NCBI GenBank assembly: GCA_014898425.1
Contig: RCSZ01000008.1
Span: 1,375,501-1,439,500, forward strand
DNA length: 64,000 bases
From: Botryotinia globosa
Taxonomy: Eukaryota > Ascomycota > Leotiomycetes > Helotiales > Sclerotiniaceae
Reading direction: 5' to 3'
Part shown: piece by piece, positions 49,390 through 60,425 of the stretch
How the letters are laid out: the number at the start of each line of letters is the position of its first letter
Position numbering within the stretch: the stretch's first letter is position 1
Program-made: the position numbers and the translations under genes
Notes under the pieces: generated by a model
Told to the model about the DNA's origin: nothing
Seen by the model: the letters and a program-made list of their open reading frames with translations, nothing else
The model's database searches: none

Positions 49390-50177
49390 TTACTCGAATG
49401 GGTTGGTGCGGGTTCCCCACCAGGTGAGGAAGAGAGAAAGACCGACAGTCTCGAAGACGCGGGCGAGAGCTCCAACGGCAACAGTGTCGAGTGGACGCTT
49501 CTCAGTGGTGATTTGTGCAATGAACTGATGAGAGTGTTAGCAAATTGGTCTCGATGCATAATGTTTCCGAACGGATAACATACAGATGGAGCAGATGAAG
49601 CCATGAAGATCAAGGATCCCAAGTATGCAGCACCCTTGTATGAGAGAGTACCGGTGGCATTGATCAAAGCACCAACACCATATGATTGGACGGCGCTACC
49701 GACGAGGGAAGTTCCCCATGCAGCAGCGGCGGAAGCAGCCTCCTTTGACTTAACAAATTCCTCCTTCGAGTTGGCAGCTTGAGCTCTGTGGTAGGTTTCG
49801 CCGAAGACTGGGCCGAGGACAGCAAGGGATGCAGCGTGGTTGAAGATGGTACCGAGGGCAATAGCCGATGGCTTAACTGGTGGGAGGTCTATTAGGAGGA
49901 GGTGTTAGTGGCAGTAAATTGATAGGGTAAAGGGATATTGAAAGAAAAACGGGAGCTAGATAAGAGAAGGTGGTGATGGCATATGGCAATGCGTTGTAAC
50001 GATGCATTATGAGGACATTCCATTGACATTCAACTTGGAAGGTGTAGATGGAACAGATCCCAAGCTCAATATGACAATTCCAAAGCTCTCTCACAATGCT
50101 CCAGCATCACCAGATCCATTCCAAGCCATCTCCCAATAGAGACTCCCCGAGCATGAATACGTACAGTGAAGAGACAT
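49390..50177 (-). CDS. DUF1761-like small integral membrane protein
   Basis: Exons 50177-50165 (only 13 coding nt), 49888-49584 and 49524-49390 give 150 residues: MSLHYLPPVKPSAIALGTI onward. Hydrophobic segments are interspersed with NHAASLAVLGPVFGETYHRAQ, a conserved GAALINATGTLSYKGAAYLGSL-type stretch (segmented as GVGALINATG, then SYKGAAYLG) and the C-terminal LSLFLTWWGTRTNPFE. This resembles fungal proteins labelled DUF1761, four-TM membrane proteins of unknown function. The first intron is 276 nt, long for this genome, and the start exon is tiny, so the initiator is the least certain part. Regular phases and in-frame rebuilding support the model. Confidence 0.75.
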
Positions 50178-51082
50178 GTTGTGGTTGTAAAGGGGTGATT
50201 AATTGAAAAGATGTATTAAAGGTTCTTGATGATTGAGATTGAGATTGATTCGTTTGTTTGTATTGATGAGCAGAGGAGAAATGTGAGAAAAGGGAGGGAC
50301 AAAGAATAGATTTATGTAGCGGAGTGAATGGAAGCTAAAGCCATTACGGATAAAGTTGGGAAGGCACGTCATGGAAAGAGTTCCAAGGCAGGTGAAGACC
50401 GGAAGTATGTATCCAATACAACTAAGTATACATCTCGTAACCCAAATACTCTTCGGTTGATCGAGCGTACTTTCCTCACCAAAACAAATAACTTTTGCAT
50501 TCACAACCAGATTTATCCTAGAGTGACATCATACACGGACCTGATTCTCCACCTGGGCAACTTTGACATTGTGGCGTTATGGATCACGATTGGAATTCAA
50601 ATCACGCCCAGCCCGGGGAGTTGTGGGTTTTACTTTGTGGCTAGTTACCGCCGCTTTATTAGTTCCCGCTTGATAGTCATAAAACGGCGTCACTTCAACT
50701 TCAGCCTTAGGCACTAAGAGTCTCGTGCCGTGGCGGTTACGTACAAGATACCCAACGCCCTGTCACTCATACTCTGAAACACCAAGCTTGGACCAACCAA
50801 TCATATTCAATATGAAACCAGCCCTCTGTACTCTAAACACAATTCATTCCTTTGACACGTGATGCTCATTAGATTTGGATGCGTACTCACTCTTTTTCCC
50901 ATCAAAACTCAATTTTCATTCAAAGCATTAAAAAGCCCCTTTTTTCTTATTGTCGCCGATACTATCTTTGGTCCGAAGATTCCATCCATAAAATGTTCTT
51001 TTCGTGTTCGTTTTTACTTTAGGATTTGGATTTTGGATGGTTGTGAATTTTGAAGCCGGCGTTAGTAAAGGTGTAATAAGAT
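50178..51082. other. Intergenic region between the DUF1761-like gene and the PGM-like gene
   Basis: The genes are divergent, so two promoters lie here. No exon is supported. Confidence 0.4.
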
Positions 51083-53065
51083 ATGGAGGACCAGGAGTCT
51101 TTATTGGGTCACCGGTCGAATGAAAGGTCGGGCGCAAGTAGTCTTGCTAATGCATACCAATATGCTTATCGACGAACAGGTTGTTGGAGACCATCTTTGA
51201 TTGTGTAAGTTGGATTTGCTTTTCTCTACCCAAGTTCGATTGTCTACCCAAGTACTTCTTTGTTACTATTGTCTTTTGCTTGTGTTAATTTGCATCCTAT
51301 TTTACGGAGAATTATTAAACTCATCAGCTATCAGCTAACGATCGAAACTCTAGACCTTGCTTATTTTTAGCTACACTTTTTCTTACTCCATTATACATGA
51401 TGAATAACAAAGTACAACCAAAAACTAGACATATGGAGTTAAGAAATGTAGTAGGATATTTCCTACAAGATGATCAGAATACAAATTCGGAAACATTCAA
51501 TTACACTGTAAGAGAGTTCGCAATCACGTTGGCGGATATCAGACTAACATAACTATCTACTCAGGAGTCGAACTTTGGCTTAAAAGATCGTGTGTATGAT
51601 ACGGATGCAGAATTTGACCCGGAGAGGCAGAAGACTCAATGGGAAAGATTTGAGAATCACATTGTGAAACTCAACAATCAAACTCCCAAGAATGTTCAGT
51701 ATAAAGTTCTTTACTGTATGTATTCAAGATCACTACTGCCATCACATGATATGCTACTGACAGTTTGAAGTGGGGCGTCATGGGGAAGGTTATCATAATA
51801 TAAAAGAGACTGAGGTTGGAAAAGAAGCATGGGATGTATGTTCTTTCTGACCCTCAATACGCGATTCTTATTGACTTTCATAGTGCTACTATTCTCACTT
51901 GGATGGAGATGAAAATTCAACCTGGGCCGATGCTCAACTTGCTCCCACTGGTGTTGTCCAAGCTCTGGTGGCCAACGCTTTCTGGGAGAAACTAATCACT
52001 ACACAAAAGGCATCTCCACCACAATCCTATTACGTCTCACCCCTGACGCGTTGCCTCGAAACATGTTCCCTTACATTCAGGAATCTGCCACTCCCTCCCA
52101 CTTCCCCTCCATTCACCCCCGTTATCAAAGAACTTCTCCGTGAAGGTATCTCCTCTCATACTTGCGATCGACGCCGCTCGAAAACTTATATCCACGCTCT
52201 CGCCCCAACTTGGAAGTTTGAATCCAATTTTCCAGAAGAAGATCCTTATTGGCGCGCCAACTACTCAGAAACTCACGAGACAGAGAACAGAAGATTCAAA
52301 GCTCTCCTGGATGATTTATTCACGAATGATAATAGTACATTCATTTCACTCAGTTCTCATTCTGGAGCTATCAACACAATCTTACGAGTTATCGGCCACA
52401 GAACATTCTCCTTGAAGACAGGAGCTGTAATTCCAGTATTAATTAAAGCACAGAATGTATTGGGAGAAGATCCAAATCCAGTTTACAAAGGTCCAGAGTT
52501 TGCGAAAGATCCGAAAGTGTGTTCAGCGCCTCCACTTCCATCTGATACCCCCAAGCCAGTCAATGATATCGGCCTCCAAAAACCCGAGGACGCTATTCCT
52601 CCCCCACCACAGCCTCCAGCTCCGGAGCCAGCTACTCCCGCCGAGCCAAACCCTCCCGCGGATCCCTTACCACCCGCAAGTCCAAATTCTCCCGCCGAAC
52701 CACTTCCTCCTGCTGAGCCAAACCCCCCTACCAACCCAACACCACCTATAGATTCTGCAATCCCAGCAACAGTGGAAACGAATCCTCTTCCCGCCGAAGA
52801 AATACCTTCTCAAAATGTCGAGGTCAATCCTCCAGTCGAACCAGCTCCACCCACAGATATAGCTGTGAACCCACCCACCGACTCAATCCCACCCCCATCA
52901 AACGACCCTCCAACCAATCCCTCCATCGAAGCAAGCCCTTCCATCAACGCAGCTACCCCACCAAGCGATGCTTTTGAGACCGCCAAACCCGACCCCATAG
53001 TACCCGTTGACCCAGCACCGCCTATTCCAGGAGAACTTGACACGGGTGACGGGGTCTCTTTGTAG
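51083..53065 (+). CDS. Histidine phosphatase (phosphoglycerate-mutase-like) with proline-rich tail
   Basis: Proposed exons: 51083-51204, 51253-51281, 51371-51507, 51565-51715, 51771-51835 and 51884-53065, 561 residues. The catalytic core is firm: VVGYFLQDD, then YKVLYLGRHGEGYHN with the RHG phospho-histidine motif (His about 150), YYVSPLTRCLETC (second Arg), LREGISSHTCDRR and SLSSHSGAINTIL (second His). This matches the PMU1-like branch of phosphatases. The first two exons are less certain; they would add a cytosolic head and a hydrophobic anchor (SLIVTSLLLLSFAS). If they are not used, translation starts at 51397. The last ~180 residues are a Pro/Ala/Glu-rich low-complexity tail (PAEPNPPADPLPPAS repeats), absent from typical relatives. 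The substrate is unknown. Confidence 0.8.
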
Positions 53066-53738
53066 TACTAGTTTCTTATTCTGTTAGGCAAATACTTAGT
53101 TTTTCAAACTAACGAAAATCTCTATTTCTTGTCATGGTTATGTATGGTGTGATGATAGTGTAGCAGTACTGTGATTTCATAGGAAAATGGATTTTGGCGC
53201 TTTGCGTTTTGCGATGGAATGAGTAGGAAGTGTATATGGATATAGGATATAATATACAGGTGCGTAAAGCATTCTCGTGATATAAAACTTCAATGTAACT
53301 ATATTAGATGATTAGCAAGGGCATATTTGGACTCGAGGATTAAGCTATTCTACATTTTTGATTTTCTACAAGCCAATTTTATTTACAATTCAAAGAAACA
53401 AGAAGATGCAATGTATCGAGTATTTTTGATTCTCAATCCATATGATCTATATATAGACTATAAAAGTAATCTTACTTGAGAGAAGATTCCTCCATCCCCT
53501 CGGGCGTCCATGATATACTAGGTATGCAAACTGCATTTATGTTCCCACAAGAGCAGCATCTTTTCTAGATATGTCTTCATACCATCTATAAAGCCATCAC
53601 AAACCAGCATGATGAAAATGACTTTTAGACTCCAGGAATATATGCAGTCCTGCTAGCATCCCATACACATTCATTTAATAACGCTCATTCATTCCGCTCC
53701 TCGAAACAAGGAATCGCAAGATAATCCACCCATCTATC
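53066..53738. other. Spacer between convergent PGM-like and NAA10 genes
   Basis: 3' UTRs of convergent genes. Nothing specific is seen. Confidence 0.45.
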
Positions 53739-54632
53739 TCACTTCCCCTCCCGAATAGGCAACGCCTCATTTTTCTCCACCAACTCTCCTACCCCCAATC
53801 CCCTCCCTACCTTAACCTTCCTCTTCTTTTCTGCCGTCTCTGCATCCTTCCCCTCCTCAATCGCCTTCACATCCTTTGCGCTTCCTGCGCTCCCCACTGC
53901 TTCTCCCTCATCGCCATCCTCCTCGTCTAGTATCTGCTCGCGTATATACGACAGATCCAAGTTCATCGAATAGGCGTCTTCGCCGTCGGCATAGTACTTT
54001 GCTTCGATCTTCTCCGTCTGGAATCCGAGTGTGTCGCGGTAGAGACGCAATGCGGCTTGGTTGGAGACACGCACGTGGAGGGATACGTATTGGGCGGAGA
54101 AGGTTTCGACCATTGCTTTTTCTGTTGGTTTTTTGTGGTTAGTTTTGCGTTCTTGTTGTGGAAATTCAGAGTCTGGATGTAAAAACCAATCCCCCTCGGG
54201 GTTTCAAAAATGAAGATGAGATGGGAAGAGAATGAGTAGGACAAGGAAAAGAGAACATACGACTCTGTCTCATTAATTTCTCGGCAATACCAAGACGTCG
54301 ATGTGTGCGCATAACACTCAGACTAGTAATGTGACCGTGTTGCACGCCATCGGCAGGATCTTCTTCCATTTTCGCCAGGACGTAGCCGACGATGCGGGGG
54401 TAATCGTAGGGGGTTTTCTGGGGACGCGAAACGTCGACTGCGACGAAGGAGAGTTGTGGCCAGGAGAGGGCATGGTAGAGGTAGTATTTCATGAAATAGC
54501 TAGAGGCAACCCGGTTAGTTTGGAGGGGTAGAGGGAAGAGAGGGAGGGGATGACGAACTTTTCGGGAAGATTGGTGATATTGGCATGTTGAACATGCGGA
54601 ATATCCGAGGATCGTAATAGTCTAATATCCAT
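53739..54632 (-). CDS. NAA10: N-terminal acetyltransferase A catalytic subunit (NAA10/ARD1)
   Basis: Exons 54632-54559, 54499-54261 and 54121-53739 give 231 residues. The start is [39 protein letters not shown] read across the first junction, the NAA10 signature. The GNAT core contains [32 protein letters not shown] (acetyl-CoA P-loop RRLGIA) and the C-terminal [20 protein letters not shown]. The tail is acidic then Lys-rich, as in ARD1. With NAA15 it forms NatA, acetylating Ser, Ala, Thr, Gly, Val or Cys N-termini at the ribosome. The first donor, GTTCGT, is unusual but the phase and homology fit. Confidence 0.94.
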
Positions 54633-55137
54633 ATTTATTAATGCGACGGACGGCCTTTCTTCCAATTTTGCTTTTTCAATGGAGGGCTGTGAGGGATTCG
54701 AATGGGATAGCTGGTTGGTTGTTTAGAGCTCGGTTTGACAGGTTAACAATTGGTGTATTGTGTAATGCAAAGCTTCCTCTCAAACCACACGTAACTGGTG
54801 CGCTTAACCGATAAGAACTAAGGAAATGATAAATGGACCCCGGGGATTTCTATGCCGACAATAATGTATAACCCCACCATAGAATGCTCGAGTGATGTAT
54901 GGTGGGGGTATGAGGAAGGTGAAGAGGTAGTCAATGGAGTGAAGTTGGGACTATTTTGTTACACATATATAAAGGCTGAGTAGACGTTTTCTTTTCGCTG
55001 TCATTTATTCGTTTTACTTCCTCGTTGATTGATCAAGCGATCTAGTAATCAAAAGATAAAAGTGCAATCATCACTTCTAAGTCTGTGATATAAAACACAA
55101 CTGCTCGAGAATTCCACATCGCATCAAAAACTACGCA
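54633..55137. other. Shared promoter region of NAA10 and the SDR gene
   Basis: 505 bp between divergent start codons. A TATA-like ACATATATAAAGG lies at about 54962-54974, ~165 bp before the SDR start. No operator was recognised. Confidence 0.4.
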
Positions 55138-56121
55138 ATGGCTTCAAATAGACCATTAGAAGGCAAACTTGCCATTATTACTGGAGCTTCTAGAGGTGAG
55201 TTGATCGCTTGTCATCATATCTATTTCATAAATCTATCTCTACGTTCCCCCGTGCCTTCTTTCCGCTCCTAGCCATACAGTTATACATAAATTCTATAAA
55301 AAAAACACCAACTAATCAAAACCCCAGGAATCGGAGCAGCAATTGCCGAAAACCTCGCATCAAAGGGCGCCAATCTCGTGCTAAACTACACATCCAATTC
55401 CTCCGCTACTCTCACCAGCGAACTCTCCAAGAAGCTCGAAGAAAAACACAGCATTAAAACTTTCATCGTCCAAGCCGATGTATCTGAAAAATCCGCCGTT
55501 GAAACCATCATCAGCAATACTAAATCTCATTTCTCAGACCCCTCCGGAAAGTTCCAAATCGATATCCTAGTAAACAATGCAGGTGTATCTAAAAACACAC
55601 CCATCCCAGACATCACAATCGATGACTTTAACTGGCAATACAAGATCAACGTGCTCGGTCCCCTTCTTCTCTTACAAGCCGCACTAGACTATCTTCCCCA
55701 TGATAGATCTGGCCGCATCATCAATCTCGGCTCCGTCTCTAGTTCCGAGGGTTTCTGGGGCCAAACGGTATATGGTGGCACCAAAGCAGCTGTAGATGCC
55801 ATGACGCGAACCTGGGCACGCGAATTGCATGATCGCGCAACGGTAAACTCCATTAATCCAGGCCCAGTGAAGACGGACATGTGGGCAGGTACCACTGCGG
55901 GATTCAAGAAGGAGCTGAAACCTTGGATTGAAAGTACTCCTGGAAGTAAGATCAGGCCAGATGTGGATGATCAGGATTTGGTAGATGATGCGCCAAATGC
56001 GGGAGGTAGACCGGCTTACACTTCTGAGATTGCGGGGATTGTGGGTATGTTGTGTACGAGTGATAGTCAATGGTGTACTGGACAGGTTGTATGTGCGAAT
56101 GGTGGAATGGTTTTAAGATAG
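55138..56121 (+). CDS. Short-chain dehydrogenase/reductase (classical SDR, FabG-like)
   Basis: Exon 1 (55138-55195) joins exon 2 (55328-56121) over a 132-nt intron; 283 residues. The junction falls inside the cofactor motif and rebuilds TGASRGIG (residues 15-22). Further marks are the adenine-pocket Asp of VQADVSE, the structural NNAG, and the catalytic Ser (LGSVSS), Tyr168 and Lys172 of YGGTK, followed by NSINPGPVKTDMW. It is a classical NAD(P)(H)-dependent oxidoreductase of about the usual length. A short insertion (RPDVDDQDLVDDAPNAGG) lies before the C-terminus. Substrate unknown; 3-oxoacyl reductase or secondary-metabolism reductase are options. No cluster genes adjoin it. Confidence 0.9.
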
Positions 56122-57324
56122 TGTTGCTGGTATTGGCTTTGGGCATCAGGTCTCGATTCGAGGATAGTTGATCGTGGATAGAATCCGAGCAGATCTTAAT
56201 TGAACAAGTATGACCATTGATATTGAAGAGTCCACACTGTGCCCTTTTGGTCTTGAAAGATCATTTCATCCATTGTAAAGATGATATCGTGAATTGAAAC
56301 TAATTCGTCATCATCCACCCCTGGGTTTCGGCAGATATCATTTGGTATGGTCTCGCCAAGTCAAAGGTGATAGATGTATCAAGTTCGGATGAGTATGCGC
56401 GAAGCTTTCTCATAGCCATGAAGAATAACTTCTTAGGTTAAAGAAACGAAGATTTCTGAGAAGTTGAGATAGCGTCATTATTACCCTAACATCAAAGAAT
56501 ATCCGAGAAATTCTCGTTCTGTGACATTGTGTCAATCACCTGCCCTGTCAGTAACGTATAATATTCATGAAGTCGTCGCTTATTTGCGACTAGACCTGCA
56601 TAGTAAATTCGGTGGTGTAGAGTGGCAATGATATCTTTCAAGATGGAAGCGAGAGACTTTGAATTCGACATGATTCGAGTCAACTTGTCGGTTCTCGGGT
56701 GGCAATCTATTTTTGGGATGGAAAGTCGGTACACTGATGCTCGAGTCTGTTTGGAATTCAGAGAAATTCCATTCGTCGTCCCATTCCCAGGTCGTCGCTA
56801 TTTCCTATCAAAATGTGGCTTGTTTTTGGTCGTGGTACTTCCAATTGCCATTTGTCGAAGTAAAGATGAGGCTCACTCTTACGTGGGACCATAGAATATA
56901 CACGCATGCTATGGTCCTTCCGAGAGGCACTTTGCTGTTGTGCCCGATGACACAAAGTTCTCTTGATCTTTTTCCACGTAAATCAGCAGACTGATCTCAT
57001 CAGACGATGATTCGTGATCTGTTGTCTATCAGCGAAAGTTGTATAAGAAATGAACCAAGCGGAAGTGGTCAGTAGTTAGGACTCTCCGAGCCCGCTATTT
57101 CAATGTTGATATGCTCGAATGGTTGTGAATCAGTAGCTTCATCTAATATATTTAGTCTTACGTGATAGAGACACAGAGCAAAAGTGGGGTTTGAATGTAG
57201 AGCATTTCATCTCTGCTGGAGAAGGCAGAGGAAATGGGCCACTGGTAAGAGCCAAATTGCTTGGACATAATTATAGCAGAGATAAAGTCTACAAAGGCCT
57301 TCGGTAAAAGTTGAGATGTCTACA
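56122..57324. other. Spacer downstream of the SDR gene
   Basis: Open frames here lack recognisable motifs. Nothing specific is seen. Confidence 0.4.
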
Positions 57325-58307
57325 TCAGCACTCTAACAGCTTTTGCGACGCAAGACTTGCTGGCTTTGAGTGACGCGAGGCTATACACAACGTCAGCATC
57401 AAAAATGTCAATACCCATGTGAAAGTATTGCAACTATCACTGTCAAAGTCGACCAATGGTATGAATGACTTACTGGGAATGATCCAAATTTCATAATAAA
57501 ATTCTTCACCACGAGGTCCATTATTCGGTGACAGGGCAAGACATGTCCCCGCGGATTTCGCGGCGGCCATCATTCCCAGATGAAGCTTCACTATGGCAAG
57601 CTCAAACATGATATCGAATTCTGGCTGACCTGTAATCTTTAAATATCGAAGATTTTGTAATTTGCCTATCAACAATGGGGAACGATGGCAATTATCCACA
57701 GCAGCTTGCGAATGATATTCGATAGATAAATACTGAGGATGAATGTTGTAAAAATGTTCCTTTGCTGGTGTTTCCACTTGTGGTCTAGGAATGATATACA
57801 TGGGCCATGGATAACTTAAGCTTCCCGGAAAAGTAGGAGTAAGATGTAAAGTCAGTGAGGTCAACGGAGCATTAGAGGCCATGATCTCTTCGAGGATTGG
57901 CTCCAGTAATTTGGTCTCGGAAGATGGAACTGACAATTCCAGACTCTTTAGAAATCGAACACAATCATGTGTGATGGAAAAAACAAAACGACACAGGGAA
58001 GGTCGATATAACATAAATCGAGGGTTCATCCGACACAAGAATTCAGCCGCATCATTCAGGAACCAATGGTTCACACGGAATAAAACTGCTCCCTCATGGA
58101 CGAAAAAGTCGTGACATTCTGCTTCAGAGAAAACATCATCTCGACATCTCAAATTCCTGAAGAGATATGAGTAAATCTCATGCCGAAGCTCCGCTGGTAG
58201 ATTGAAAAATCCATTACATGGTTCTACGATATGAGCATCGTCCTGGGCAGGAAGCGTCCGAACTTCTTTCCAATAGTCAGTTGTGTGGTCACAGATTGAC
58301 TCTTTCT
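57325..58307 (-). CDS. F-box-like hypothetical protein, 5' end unresolved
   Basis: The frame is open from about 58330 down. It carries FFNLPAELRHEIYSYLF, the F-box-like start typical of large leotiomycete hypothetical families, then CHDFFVHEGAVLFRVNHWFLNDAAEFL and LTSLTLHLTPTF. No in-frame ATG precedes this motif, so an upstream exon is likely; CATCATAG at 58315-58308 is a possible acceptor. Near the 3' end a GTAAGT at 57473 and a TATAG acceptor at 57381 define a probable 93-nt intron, joining IWIIP to SRHSKPASLASQ and the stop at 57325. A loss of the start exon (pseudogene) cannot be excluded. F-box proteins link substrates to SCF ligases; here that is inference only. Confidence 0.5.
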
Positions 58308-60425
58308 CTATGATGGACCGTACTTTTTAGCTTTGATAGAAAATATTCAATCTTTTTATATACCCCAGGTTTGTGGGTGGCCTTGTGGTGAAGACGCTGT
58401 AAAGATAGTAGTGGTACGTGCGGCATGGTCAGTAGTCAGTGAAAACCGTAGATCATCACGATACTGACGAATATCTGATCGTATTGGGTGAAAAACGAAA
58501 GGGGGTTGAGAGTTTGAAGTCCGGATGCAATAGAGTTGGATTGGATTTCAGTGTAGGGCATAAGGCATGTTGGTGGCTTGATAGATGTTGGGACACATAT
58601 CAAAAAGATGCTCGTATTTCTTTGCCTTCTACTCCGTACAAACGGATCAAGCAATATCAGCTGTCGTCTCCAACTTATTATTATTACTATTGAAAAGCGG
58701 AATCCAGGGGATCAAATGTGGTACGGTACGTACAGACAGTATTTACTTGATTGTAAAAATTCGGACAAAACGAGGATTCCGGATAGACCATTTGAGCGCA
58801 ATTTAACTTCCTGATTGAGGCGACGATCAAAACTTCCAGGTTATCCTTGTGAAACGACCAGGGAGAAATCTCAAAGCGCTGATATGTCTTGCCCTGTCTT
58901 CTCTTCTCCGCCCCTTTGCCTTTTCGCCCTGTTCGCCCTGGTCAATATCGGAAAATCATCTCCAGGTCAACATCAAGCGCTTGTCACAGTGGCACTGGAC
59001 TGGCACTGGACTGGCACTGGACTGGCACTACTGGGTACACAATTTGGTACCGAAAGAACTCGTAAGCATAGCCATGCAAGTAGTAACAGACGCCGGACGT
59101 ATAACGACAAATCGAATTTCATGAGGGAAAAATTAAGAAAGCAAGGCGGCTGGGAAATGCGCGTAAAGGATAAATCCGCCACAATATATATATAACTACA
59201 TGCTACTCGAACACGAGAATGAGGTACAACCAACAGCGTACCAACAAGACGGTTTAAATTCATTAAACCAAGACCCCAATGAGTCCACAAGATTGCGGTA
59301 TTAAAGGCATGTCTCCTCCGTTAACATCGCCGATGATGAGAACTAGGACGGGTCGGTTTTCGTCGCTCCTCAATAGCCGTCGGCAGCAGCACGAAGCAAG
59401 CAAATAGATGCATGCATAATTGAAACTTGACAAATCATGAAGGAATGAAGAGAATCTTATATTGATTATGCCCTAGATGTCAAAGGAACGATCTCAATCT
59501 GTCAACGTAGTGCGAGGAATGGACGTGCAGGTGGATATGTGGAGTTGTGGGTTTGTGGATTTGACGGTGTTGATTCAAGACTCCGCGAAATTGGCCACTT
59601 TCTTTCTTTCCCTGAGCAGCACGGTCTAGAACAATCATGAAGCGATATCAGATGAAAGCATACTTAAAGTTTCTAACATAATTGGCAATTCGTCCGATAC
59701 TTTCCCAATACGTCCAGAGATAGAAATATCCCTTTACTTTCAGATCAGAAATAGGAACATTCGGTTGCAAATCATCAAAGGGCCAAAGACCAGGTATGAA
59801 ATTGAGGTTACCTTCTGCTCTCCTCGCCACACATTAGTCCATTCTCATCAATCTGGAGTTCCCGGAGTTTGTTTTCAAGGGCCCCTGATGCAGGTAGTGT
59901 TGCTTCGAAATGGCTTCCAAATAAGACCAAGTACCACCACACCAGCAGCGAATGTCTTCTTCGTATTTGAATCCACGCTGAATGCACAAACAAGTGAATT
60001 AAAGAGCCACAATTTGAATCTTGATAGCAAGATGAAGCAGAACCGAGAGAGCGAAGCTACCATAACGATACACTGCTCAATTTTATATGAAAAGAAAAGA
60101 CTATTCATTCTAATATCCATTATCCCAAAGCTTGTTAAGTACATTCAATAAATACAGTTGAACAAATGAAATATGACCAAGGAGACTTGAAATACAAAGG
60201 GCTGACAGACATCAAGAACCCCATTAGATCTTGCTCAACACTATTATGTACTTGAAAACACAGATCGACCACCATATTATAACATCATCGCAATATCAGA
60301 TCACCAGCCAGAACTTATCATATGCATATTCCACAATCATAAACATAATAACAATCAAGAATCGAAATCAAAACAATCGAACAAAAGAACTCCGCATATC
60401 ATCATGGCCGTTATACATATCATGA
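58308..60425. other. Spacer between the F-box-like gene and the large disordered protein gene
   Basis: It contains a short 11-bp tandem repeat (ACTGGCACTGG) at about 58990-59030. Two adjacent minus-strand frames at 59640-59990 (LRELQIDENGL, then GLWPFDDLQPNVPISDL) look faintly protein-like and could be a gene remnant. No intact gene is seen. Confidence 0.4.
58990..59030. repeat. Tandem repeat of TGGCACTGGAC
   Basis: Three and a half perfect 11-bp copies. Not associated with a supported gene. Confidence 0.85.

Noticed and set aside
51761..51771. Alternative acceptor at 51763 in the PGM-like gene
   Set aside because: It would bring TGA into frame directly; only the AG at 51770 restores YLGRHGEG.
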